DNA from: an uncultured Chromatiaceae bacterium
GTDB taxonomy: Bacteria; Pseudomonadota; Gammaproteobacteria; Enterobacterales; Alteromonadaceae
DNA length: 13,278 nt
Direction: 5' to 3'
Assembly: GCA_946481195.1 (NCBI GenBank)
Contig: CAMLNG010000045.1
Location: forward strand, 1 to 13,278
Each line of letters starts with the position of its first letter. Position 1 is the stretch's first letter. A program made the position numbers and the translations under genes. A model generated the notes under the pieces. The model saw only the letters and a program-made list of their open reading frames with translations. It was not told where the DNA came from and did no database searches. This document shows positions 6,170 through 12,614 of the stretch, piece by piece.

Positions 6170-6189
6170 GCGGTCTGTTGCCAGACCGC
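6170..6189. promoter_or_regulatory. Perfect 8-bp hairpin between pyrC and the TPR kinase gene
   Basis: GCGGTCTG (6170-6177) and CAGACCGC (6182-6189) are perfect inverted copies around TTGC. On neither strand does a T run follow, so a simple intrinsic terminator is unlikely. It abuts the TATACT box of the kinase gene, so it could be an operator, an mRNA-stabilising 3' hairpin of pyrC, or an attenuator. Confidence 0.5.
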
Positions 6190-6209
6190 CACATGGCAGA
6201 TGGGGGGCG

Positions 6210-7247
6210 TTATTCCGCCTGTAATTTCCAGTGCAGCGTCTGGCCGGCGTAAAACGGCACTATCGGGCTGCCGTCTGGCAGAGTGATTTCTTCCGGTACT
6301 GTCCAGGATTGTTTCACCAGTTTGATCTGACCGCTGTTGCGCGGCAAGCGGTAGAAATCGGCGCCATAGTGGCTGGCAAAGCCTTCTAATTTTTCAATCA
6401 CACCCAGCTCTTCAAACACTTGCGCATAGAGTTCAATCGCACTCCAGGCGCTGTAACAGCCGGCGCAGCCACAGGCGGTTTCTTTGCGGTGTTTGGCATG
6501 CGGTGCTGAATCTGTGCCTAAGAAAAACTTCGGGTTGCCGCTCGCGACGATGGCGCGCAGTGCTTCCTGGTGCGTGCGGCGTTTCAGTACCGGCAGGCAG
6601 TAGTTATGCGGCCGGATGCCGCCGACTAACATGTCGTTGCGGTTCAGCAATAAATGCTGCGGTGTGATAGTGGCAGCGACATTCGGCCCGGCGTTTTTGA
6701 CAAATTCGACCGCGTCGGCGGTGGTAATGTGTTCCAGCACTATACGTAAATTCGGGAAACTGGCGACGATTTGGCGCAGGTGCTGTTCGATAAACACCGC
6801 TTCGCGGTCAAAGATGTCGACATGATTGTCGGTGACTTCACCGTGCACCAGAAACAGCATGTCGTGTTCGACCATGGCTTCCAGCACCGGATACAGCTTG
6901 CTTAAGCTCGATACACCAGAGTGTGAATTGGTGGTAGCGCCGGCCGGATAAAGCTTGGCGGCCAATACGCCTGCGGCTTTAGCTTCTGCGATGTCCTGTG
7001 CGGTGGTGGTGTCGGTCAGATAAATCGTCATCACAGGTTCAAAATTGCTGCCGGCCGGGCGGGCGGCCAGAATACGGGCGCGGTATTCGCTGGCTAAAGC
7101 GCCGGTGGTGACCGGTGGCACCAGATTGGGCATCACTACAGCACGGCGGAAACAGCGGGCGGTTGCCGGGACTGTTTCCAGCAGCATATCGCCGTCACGG
7201 AAATGCAAATGCCAGTCGTCTGGGGTGGTCAGCTGTAATACGGTCAC
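6210..7247 (-). CDS. pyrC: Dihydroorotase, class II
   Basis: A 345-residue protein, close to the 348 of E. coli PyrC, and similar over its whole length. It interconverts carbamoyl-L-aspartate and L-dihydroorotate in the third step of cytosolic pyrimidine synthesis. All metal and catalytic residues are visible: H13 and H15 in DWHLHFRD, the carboxylated bridging lysine K98 in [12 protein letters not shown]135 in LVHGEVTD, H173 in LEHITT and catalytic D246 in LGTDSAPH. Substrate ligands R17 and N41 (MPNLVPP) are also present. The start is GTG at 7247, with AGGAGAG four bases upstream. A weak extended -10 (TGATACACT) lies about 46 bp upstream. It may be co-transcribed with the TPR kinase downstream, although a hairpin separates them. 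Confidence 0.97.
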   Translation of the reverse strand: MTVLQLTTPDDWHLHFRDGDMLLETVPATARCFRRAVVMPNLVPPVTTGALASEYRARILAARPAGSNFEPVMTIYLTDTTTAQDIAEAKAAGVLAAKLYPAGATTNSHSGVSSLSKLYPVLEAMVEHDMLFLVHGEVTDNHVDIFDREAVFIEQHLRQIVASFPNLRIVLEHITTADAVEFVKNAGPNVAATITPQHLLLNRNDMLVGGIRPHNYCLPVLKRRTHQEALRAIVASGNPKFFLGTDSAPHAKHRKETACGCAGCYSAWSAIELYAQVFEELGVIEKLEGFASHYGADFYRLPRNSGQIKLVKQSWTVPEEITLPDGSPIVPFYAGQTLHWKLQAE

Positions 7248-7292
7248 GGGGCTCTCCTGGGCTGAAAAATTAACTGTCGGAAAAGATGGCCG

Positions 7293-7301
7293 AGTGTATC
7301 A
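7293..7301 (-). promoter_or_regulatory. Candidate extended -10 promoter of pyrC
   Basis: On the minus strand TGATACACT fits an extended -10 (TGnTATAAT). Transcription would start around 7286 within CGGCCAT, giving a leader of roughly 39 bases. A -35 match is poor (TGCCTG). Confidence 0.35.
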
Positions 7302-7312
7302 TTAACCAGGGC

Positions 7313-7340
7313 AATCAGGCAGCGCTCAGGCCGCCTGATT
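7313..7340. promoter_or_regulatory. 28-bp inverted repeat in the pyrC / sensor kinase divergent region
   Basis: AATCAGGC (7313-7320) and GCCTGATT (7333-7340) are perfect 8-bp arms with a 12-bp spacer. The dyad overlaps the -35 region of the predicted pyrC promoter and lies 28 bp before the divergent kinase start, so it could serve either gene as an operator. It does not resemble the PurR site known for E. coli pyrC. Confidence 0.45.
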
Positions 7341-7368
7341 TGACGAAATCTAACGCAGCAGGTGCATA

Positions 7369-9285
7369 TTGCGGGCAGGTTTTTTGGGGTTAGAGCGGCT
7401 GCAAAGCGCCTTATTGGTGGTGTTAATACTGTTATTTGGCGCCGTTGCTGAATATCTGGCGCTACAGGAACAACGCCGTACTGAAGCACAGCAAGTGCGG
7501 GACACTGTTGAAAGTGCCGCGCAGCTGCGCGCGCTGCTGGAAATGGAATTAAATGCGCCGTTGCAGCTGAGCCAGGGGCTGGTCGCCCATGTGCAGGCAC
7601 TCGAAGGCAACACCAGTGCGCGGGATTTTCAGATGTTGCTGCCAAACCTGGTGCGCCAGGGCAAACATATCCGCAATATGGGCGTCGCGCCCGGCAACCG
7701 CCTGATTTATCTCTATCCGCTGGCCGGTAACGAAGCAGCACTGGGCTTGTATTATCCCGATCTGTCTGGTCAATGGCCGGATATTGAACTGACCATCCGC
7801 AGCCGCAAAGCAAAATTGAGTGGCCCGCTGCAGCTGGCGCAGGGCGGCCGGGGTTTTGTCTACCGTATCCCGGTCTATCTGTCTGACGGCCGGTATTGGG
7901 GCATTGTCAGCACTGTATTAAATGTCGACGACATCTGGCGGCTGCTGAAGCAAAAAGCACAGGAGCTGGGTGTCGGCGTGGCAGTGCGTCACCTCAACGG
8001 CGGCGCCGGCGGTGAAGTCCTGTTGGGCGAACTGCAGCAGTTTCAGCCACCAGCCGCGCTGCTGGCCTTAAATGTCGCCGGATCGGACTGGCAATTGGCT
8101 GCCCTGCCGTTACAACCGGCAGTGAGCCTGGCATTCTGGTTTCGCTTAGTTGGCTGGTGTACGGCGTTGCTGCTGGTGTTGTTGCTGGCCAGTGTATTTC
8201 GCGCCAACCGGCGCTGGCAGCAGACCAGCCGGGCTTTTGAGCAAAGCGAACAATATTACCGGACCGTGCTCGACAATGTGGATGACGCAATTGTGGTACT
8301 CAATCCCGCAGGGCAAATTCATACGTTTAATCATGCTGCCGAGCGGATGTTTGGCTACCAGGCCCGGCAATTGCGTGGCCTGCCATTTCAAATCTTATTC
8401 CCACAGCCACCGGCGCTGGTGCCGGGGCAGGGCCTGCTGGAATTAACAGCGCAGCGGCTCACTGGCGAGACCTTGCAGGTCGAGTTGCTGCACACCCGCA
8501 TCGAACTGCAGGACCAGCCACTGCAGGTGTTGTTGTTTCGCGACATCACGGCACGTAAACGCATGGACCGGCTGAAATCAGAATTTGTTTCCACCGTCAG
8601 CCACGAGTTGCGCACGCCGCTGACGGCGATTAATGGCGCGCTGACGTTGGTGACGGCCGGTGCTGTCGGTGCTTTATTGCCGGCGCAGCAGCAAATGCTG
8701 GATATTGCCCGCAGCAATGCTGATCAGTTGATCAACCTGGTCAGCGACATTCTGGATATGGAAAAACTGCAGGCTGGCAAATTGTCGCTGCAGCCGGAGC
8801 CGCAGTTGTTGCTGCCGCTGTTGCAGCAAGCGATTCAGCGTCACAGTGCGCTGGCGTTGTCCTGTCAGGTGCAGCTGCAATTGTCTGCGGCGATCCCACC
8901 AGATTTACAGCTGACGCTGGATGGTGGGCGTTTATTGCAGGTGCTCGGCAATCTGCTGACTAATGCTATCCGGTTTTCACCGCTGCACAGCACTGTAGAA
9001 CTGCGGGCTGTGCTCAGTGGCCAGATGCTGCAGCTGATGGTCAGCGATCAGGGCCCCGGCGTACCGCCAGACTTTGTGCCACATCTGTTTGATAAATTTT
9101 CCCAGGCTGACAGTTCGGACAGCCGGCAACAAGGTGGCAGCGGGCTTGGCCTCGCGATCTGTAAAGAGCTGCTGGAACGGATGGGCGGCCATATTTATTA
9201 TCAACAAGCCGCACAGGGTGGCGCTTGTTTTTATTGTGAAATTCCGCTGCAAGGCGTTGCAGCAACACAACAGGAGAGAATGTGA
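7369..9285 (+). CDS. CHASE-PAS hybrid-less sensor histidine kinase (orphan)
   Basis: A 638-residue membrane kinase. TM1 (residues about 11-30) and TM2 (254-276) flank a periplasmic CHASE-type ligand domain (about 40-245; ELNAPLQLSQGLVAHVQALEG, then IRNMGVAPGNRLIYLYPLAGNE). A PAS domain follows (293-395; YYRTVLDNVDDAIVVLNPAG, RMFGYQ). HisKA carries H412 in STVSHELRTPLTAING. The ATPase shows N528/N532 in NLLTNAIRFSP, SDQGPG and GGSGLGLAICKELLERMGG. It has no receiver domain, and no response regulator gene is nearby. The start is a TTG at 7369: an in-frame stop at 7351 leaves only this or a TTG five codons later, and AGG at 7360-7362 is six bases upstream. Its stop overlaps the start of the DUF599 gene. 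CHASE domains bind small extracellular ligands; which one here is unknown. Confidence 0.9.
   Translation: MRAGFLGLERLQSALLVVLILLFGAVAEYLALQEQRRTEAQQVRDTVESAAQLRALLEMELNAPLQLSQGLVAHVQALEGNTSARDFQMLLPNLVRQGKHIRNMGVAPGNRLIYLYPLAGNEAALGLYYPDLSGQWPDIELTIRSRKAKLSGPLQLAQGGRGFVYRIPVYLSDGRYWGIVSTVLNVDDIWRLLKQKAQELGVGVAVRHLNGGAGGEVLLGELQQFQPPAALLALNVAGSDWQLAALPLQPAVSLAFWFRLVGWCTALLLVLLLASVFRANRRWQQTSRAFEQSEQYYRTVLDNVDDAIVVLNPAGQIHTFNHAAERMFGYQARQLRGLPFQILFPQPPALVPGQGLLELTAQRLTGETLQVELLHTRIELQDQPLQVLLFRDITARKRMDRLKSEFVSTVSHELRTPLTAINGALTLVTAGAVGALLPAQQQMLDIARSNADQLINLVSDILDMEKLQAGKLSLQPEPQLLLPLLQQAIQRHSALALSCQVQLQLSAAIPPDLQLTLDGGRLLQVLGNLLTNAIRFSPLHSTVELRAVLSGQMLQLMVSDQGPGVPPDFVPHLFDKFSQADSSDSRQQGGSGLGLAICKELLERMGGHIYYQQAAQGGACFYCEIPLQGVAATQQERM
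9272..9276 (+). promoter_or_regulatory. Ribosome-binding site for the GTG start of the DUF599 gene
   Basis: AGGAG lies inside the last codons of the kinase gene, five bases before the GTG at 9282. That GTG shares bases with the kinase stop (GTGA), so the two proteins are probably made by coupled translation. Confidence 0.7.
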
Positions 9286-9971
9286 GCTGGCAGCAGTTTC
9301 CGTGGCTGGATTTAATCGCCGTATGTTGGTTTGTCGGGGTCTGGGTCGGATATACGCTGTTTGCTAAACGCCGGGCACGTGAGGTCAGTTGTTTATCCTA
9401 CGAATTGCGGCGCAAACGCACCGCCTGGATGGAGCAGATGATCATCCGTGAAAACAAAATGGCGGATGTGGCGCTGATTTCGACACTGGAACGCAACGTC
9501 AGTTTTTTTGCTTCCAGTTCGATGCTGATTTTAGCGGGTTTACTGACCGCGCTGGCGTCGAGCGACAAAATCGCCACAGTGTTGATGCAGGTGATGCCCT
9601 GGCTGGACCATGTTGATGGCTTGCTGCAATTTAAAATCCTGTGTCTGGTGCTGATTTACGTCTTTACCTTTTTCCAGTTTACCTGGTCATTACGCCAGTA
9701 TGGTTTTGGCGGGGTGCTCATCGGTGCCGCGCCGGATGGTCGCGAGCTGCCGCAGGCCGAGCGCAGCCAATACGCCAACAAAGCAGCCAAAGTCATAGAT
9801 CAGGCGGCACATTCGTTTAACTATGGTTTACGGGCGATTTATTTTTCGCTGGCGACACTCGCCTGGTTTATTAATGTCTGGTTATTTATGGCGGCGACTG
9901 TAGTGGTGCTGCTGGTGATGAAACATCGCGAGTTTCACTCTAAGGCGCTCAAAGCTTTGCAGGATGTCTGA
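9282..9971 (+). CDS. DUF599 family membrane protein
   Basis: A 229-residue integral membrane protein with the features of the DUF599 family, whose function is unknown. Helices are predicted at about 6-28, 72-94, 113-135 and 182-213. The conserved cytoplasmic-like segments ERNVSFFASSSMLILAGLLTAL and AAHSFNYGLRAIYFSLATLAWFINVW are present. The start is GTG at 9282, overlapping the kinase stop and served by AGGAG at 9272. It is therefore the second gene of an operon with the CHASE-PAS kinase, which suggests a shared role at the inner membrane. That is inference from context only. The family is also found alone in many genomes. Confidence 0.85.
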   Translation: MSWQQFPWLDLIAVCWFVGVWVGYTLFAKRRAREVSCLSYELRRKRTAWMEQMIIRENKMADVALISTLERNVSFFASSSMLILAGLLTALASSDKIATVLMQVMPWLDHVDGLLQFKILCLVLIYVFTFFQFTWSLRQYGFGGVLIGAAPDGRELPQAERSQYANKAAKVIDQAAHSFNYGLRAIYFSLATLAWFINVWLFMAATVVVLLVMKHREFHSKALKALQDV

Positions 9972-9984
9972 AGTCATTCAGTAA

Positions 9985-10012
9985 ATCTTCATGTTCTAAT
10001 GTATATAAATCT
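9985..10012 (+). promoter_or_regulatory. AT-rich candidate promoter of the lipoprotein gene
   Basis: TATATAAAT at 10002-10010 gives a near-consensus -10 about 35 bases before the ATG at 10042. No -35 with good spacing is seen (TTCAGT at 9977-9982 is 19 bp away). Confidence 0.3.
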
Positions 10013-10030
10013 AAAGTTACATAATGAACC

Positions 10031-10034
10031 GGAG
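10031..10034 (+). promoter_or_regulatory. Ribosome-binding site fixing the lipoprotein start
   Basis: GGAG lies seven bases upstream of the ATG at 10042. It would lie inside the reading frame if the ATG at 10024 were used, which has no such site. Confidence 0.6.
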
Positions 10035-10041
10035 ATCAGTG

Positions 10042-11016
10042 ATGAAGCTTGCCGTACTTCCTTTAATGATGTTTTGTGGTATCGGGATCAGTGCTTGTGG
10101 CGGTGGTGGGAGTTCCACTGCCAGCAGTACACCGATGCCAACGACCGCTACTTTCAGTTTCCAAATCAGTGATGCCCCGGTGGACGGGGCAACTGCTGTT
10201 GTGGTGTGCTTTAACAGTATTGAACTGACCGGCAACGGTTTGGGCACGCAGAAATATCTGATTGGCAGTGATGCCGTCGCGGCAGCCCCGAATAGTGAAT
10301 GTAAAAACGCGCAAGGACAGGTACTGACCAACACCCGCGGTGTCGACCTGATGAAATTGCCCGGTAGTCTGGCAGAATCGCTGGTCAGCGGTGCAACAGT
10401 GCCGGCCGGCAATTATGGTCAGTTACGACTGGTGCTCAGCGAGGGTTCTTATATTCAGCTTAAAGACGGTAGCCGGGCTGCACTGACGGTGCCGTCCAAT
10501 GAACTGAAACTCAATGGTCCGGTGTTATCAGCCGGTGGCACTTTCAGCTACACCCTGGAATTTGACCTGCGTAAAGCGGTCGTGGCGACTGGCGGCAATC
10601 GTGGTTATCAGTTAAAACCTACCGGACTACGGCTGGTGGATACCAGTCAGATCGGCCATTTAAAAGGCAATGTCAGCGAAACGCTGCTGCTAAATGCGGC
10701 CTGTCCGTTAGCTCCGAAGGATACCCGGTTGCCGGTGGCTGCGGTGTACCTGTATAAAGGCGGCAATCTGGCGCCGGAAACTTTGGGCGATAACGGTGGT
10801 GTGGCACCAAATCTGCCTTATGCCAGTGCGCCGGTGAAATACGATGGCGCCAGTTTGTATCAATATGAGATTGGTTTTGTGGATGCCGGGACATACACGG
10901 CGGCTGTGACTTGCCAGTTAACGGATGATCCGGAAAAAGCCGACCCAATGACTTTCCTGCAGACAAAAACCGTGACGGTGAATGTCAGTAAACAAGCGCA
11001 GCAGTTAGATTTTTAA
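10042..11016 (+). CDS. DUF4382-type lipoprotein
   Basis: A 324-residue predicted lipoprotein. From ATG 10042 the signal peptide MKLAVLPLMMFCGIGISAC ends in a lipobox ISAC with lipidated C19. A glycine/serine/threonine linker follows (GGGGSSTASST); with no aspartate at +2, an outer-membrane destination is expected. Residues about 33-180 match the DUF4382 pattern: FSFQISDAPVDGATAVVVCFNSIEL near the start and VPAGNYGQLRLVLSEGSYIQLKDG further on. The last 130 residues form a second beta-rich part of unknown kind, with paired cysteines. DUF4382 function is unknown. The ATG at 10024 is possible but would add a polar head to the signal peptide. The gene is 70 bp after the DUF599 gene, has its own AT-rich upstream region and ends before a terminator. 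Confidence 0.85.
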   Translation: MKLAVLPLMMFCGIGISACGGGGSSTASSTPMPTTATFSFQISDAPVDGATAVVVCFNSIELTGNGLGTQKYLIGSDAVAAAPNSECKNAQGQVLTNTRGVDLMKLPGSLAESLVSGATVPAGNYGQLRLVLSEGSYIQLKDGSRAALTVPSNELKLNGPVLSAGGTFSYTLEFDLRKAVVATGGNRGYQLKPTGLRLVDTSQIGHLKGNVSETLLLNAACPLAPKDTRLPVAAVYLYKGGNLAPETLGDNGGVAPNLPYASAPVKYDGASLYQYEIGFVDAGTYTAAVTCQLTDDPEKADPMTFLQTKTVTVNVSKQAQQLDF

Positions 11017-11055
11017 GCTGTTGTGACAGCCATCGTATTGCGATGTCTGCGATAA

Positions 11056-11085
11056 AAAAACGGGCGTTCAGTGACGCCCGTTTTT
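11056..11085. terminator. Bidirectional intrinsic terminator
   Basis: CGGGCGT (11061-11067) and ACGCCCG (11074-11080) form a 7-bp GC stem around TCAGTG. The A run before it and T run after it extend pairing and give a U tail on both strands. It ends the lipoprotein transcript (plus) and the dolP operon (minus). Confidence 0.9.
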
Positions 11086-11109
11086 ATTGGCACAACCGCC
11101 TTGTGCTCA

Positions 11110-11658
11110 TTAGTTATATTGGGTCTCAAACGCCTTAATCACCCGTGACACGCCGTTGACATGACGGGCGATTTCGACCGCTTTGTCGCCTTCCTGTTCT
11201 GTCACTATGCCCATCAGAAAGACTTCGCCGTTTTCGGTGATGACGCGGATATTCAGCGCGCTGATTTCTTTATCAGCCAGCAGTAACGACTTGACGCGGG
11301 TAGTTATCCAGCTGTCGCGGCTACGGGTGGTGAACGAGGTTGGGTTGCCGACACGGATTTGGTTTTGTACATCCTTCGCGCCCTGCACCGGACGCACCAG
11401 TTCACCGGCTTCGTCCACCATGTTTTGGTTTGGCGCCTGGCCGGTCAGCAGAATAATGCCGTTGTAGCTATAGACGTTAATATTGGCTTTTTCATCCAGC
11501 GTTTTGTTCGCTTCAATGGCGTTGCCGGCTTTGATCACGATGCTGTTGTCATCGATTTGTGAGCCCAGCGTCCGGCGGTCTTTGGCGGCGCAGCCATTTA
11601 ACATCACAGCGACTGTGGCGATGGCGGCCAGTTGCAGCAGATCACGCAGCTTAAACAT
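11110..11658 (-). CDS. dolP: Dual-BON-domain outer-membrane lipoprotein DolP (YraP)
   Basis: A 182-residue lipoprotein matching E. coli DolP (191 residues). The signal peptide ends in lipobox LNGC with C23 as the lipidated residue. BON1 spans about 42-110 (NINVYSYNGIILLTGQAPNQ) and BON2 about 118-180 (ITTRVKSLLLADKEISALNIRVITENGEVFLMGIV, then GVSRVIKAFE). In E. coli it binds anionic phospholipid at the division site and supports outer-membrane integrity and the BAM complex. Upstream AGGAG is seven bases before the ATG. It is the last gene of the lpoA-yraN-diaA-dolP cluster, 11 bp after diaA, and is followed by the terminator at 11056-11085. Confidence 0.94.
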   Translation of the reverse strand: MFKLRDLLQLAAIATVAVMLNGCAAKDRRTLGSQIDDNSIVIKAGNAIEANKTLDEKANINVYSYNGIILLTGQAPNQNMVDEAGELVRPVQGAKDVQNQIRVGNPTSFTTRSRDSWITTRVKSLLLADKEISALNIRVITENGEVFLMGIVTEQEGDKAVEIARHVNGVSRVIKAFETQYN

Positions 11659-11669
11659 CAGATTCTCCT

Positions 11670-12260
11670 TTAGATGAGGTCAACATCTTGTTGTGGAAAC
11701 AATGTGTTATCGATGAGTTCGACCACACAGTGTAATAAAAACGCATAACATTCATAGACACGCGCCGGCCGGTGCGCCGGCACCCGCAGTTCAACATCGG
11801 TATTGCCGAGCAGGCCAGACAGTTCGCCGTTGTTATCGACGGTGAGCGCGATGACGGTCATATCTTTGGTCAGCGCCGCTTCAACGGCACGGATCAGACT
11901 GGTTTCATCGCCGCTTAACGACAGCACCAGCAGAATATCGCCTTCCTGACCAAGCGCGCGCACCTGGCGTGCCAGATAGTCCTGCTGCTGCGACGCCTGT
12001 ACCAGGCCGGAGTTGTCGTTATTCAGCGCACAGGCCGGCAGACAAGGCCGTTCAGTTTCAAACTGGTCGAGTAACAAACGGGCGAAATGGCCAGACAGCG
12101 CAGTGGCGGCGCCTTCACCGGCACACAACACTTTGCGGTCATTGATCAGTGCCTGCACTATGGTCAGGGCCGCAGTTTCAATCGGGCCGGCCAGTGCTTC
12201 GCCGGTTGCGATCATGGTCTGAATATTTTCTGAAAACAGCTGCCGGATATGTTCCTGCAT
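11670..12260 (-). CDS. diaA: DnaA initiator-associating SIS-domain protein DiaA
   Basis: A 196-residue protein, the same length as E. coli DiaA and collinear with it: MQEHIRQLFSENIQT, FETERPCLPACALNNDN, QVRALGQEGDILLVLSLSGD, AVEAALTKDMTVIALT, DVELRVPAHRPARV and LIDNTLFP. One SIS (sugar isomerase) domain covers most of it. DiaA tetramers bind DnaA and promote its assembly at oriC. The L187-F188 pair in NTLFP corresponds to the E. coli C-terminal Leu-Phe reported to contact DnaA. The sugar-phosphate loop reads GEGAATA, close to the E. coli GNGTSAA. The ribosome site AAGGA (12270-12274, minus) overlaps the yraN stop. The alternative, a GmhA-type isomerase, is less likely given gene order and sequence. 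Confidence 0.93.
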   Translation of the reverse strand: MQEHIRQLFSENIQTMIATGEALAGPIETAALTIVQALINDRKVLCAGEGAATALSGHFARLLLDQFETERPCLPACALNNDNSGLVQASQQQDYLARQVRALGQEGDILLVLSLSGDETSLIRAVEAALTKDMTVIALTVDNNGELSGLLGNTDVELRVPAHRPARVYECYAFLLHCVVELIDNTLFPQQDVDLI

Positions 12261-12272
12261 TAATACGGATCC

Positions 12273-12614
12273 TTAAAATGCATTTTTCAGCCAGCTGAAC
12301 TGATAAGGCGCATCGCCTTCAATCGCCAGCACATCAAATCTTGCGGCGCCGCGCCACTGTTTTTGTTGCAGATACCAGCTGGCGCTTTGGCGCAGTTTCT
12401 GCTGTTTGCCGGCGGTAACCATCGCTGCCGCACTGCCAAAGGCGCCGGATTGACGGTATTTCACTTCAACAAACACCAGGCAGTCGCGGTCTTTACAAAT
12501 TAAATCCAGCTCGCCAAAGCGACAGCTGACATTGCGGGCCAGCAACTGTAAGCCTTGCTGTTGCATATACTGCGCGGCAAGGGTTTCAAATTGCTGACCA
12601 CGCTCACGGCTCAC
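12273..12614 (-). CDS. yraN: YraN, UPF0102 family protein with a PD-(D/E)xK nuclease-like fold
   Basis: A 113-residue protein typical of the family. The nuclease-type motif is complete: E35 and D37 in FGELDLI, and E50 and K52 in FVEVKYR. The N-terminal RGQQFETLAAQYMQQQG and the RFDVLAIEG end are family hallmarks. The fold is that of Holliday-junction and very-short-patch type nucleases, but the cellular role is not established. It starts with a GTG that overlaps the lpoA stop by four bases (GTGA), indicating coupled translation. It is followed 12 bp later by diaA. Confidence 0.93.
   Translation of the reverse strand: MSRERGQQFETLAAQYMQQQGLQLLARNVSCRFGELDLICKDRDCLVFVEVKYRQSGAFGSAAAMVTAGKQQKLRQSASWYLQQKQWRGAARFDVLAIEGDAPYQFSWLKNAF

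Noticed and set aside
6135..6194. 20-residue N-terminal extension of the TPR kinase from ATG 6194
   Set aside because: It is polar, precedes an obvious signal peptide, and would translate through the promoter-like box and perfect hairpin at 6164-6189.
7244..7813. 189-residue minus-strand frame across the pyrC/kinase intergenic region
   Set aside because: It is rich in Arg, Pro and Cys, lies antisense to the kinase 5' end and its CHASE region, has no ribosome site and matches no family: a shadow of the coding strand.
11774..11787. GGTGCGCCGGCACC palindrome
   Set aside because: It lies inside diaA and encodes conserved VPAHRPAR residues. It shares the GGTGCGCC start with the REP-like units but lacks GTAG and the rest of the unit.
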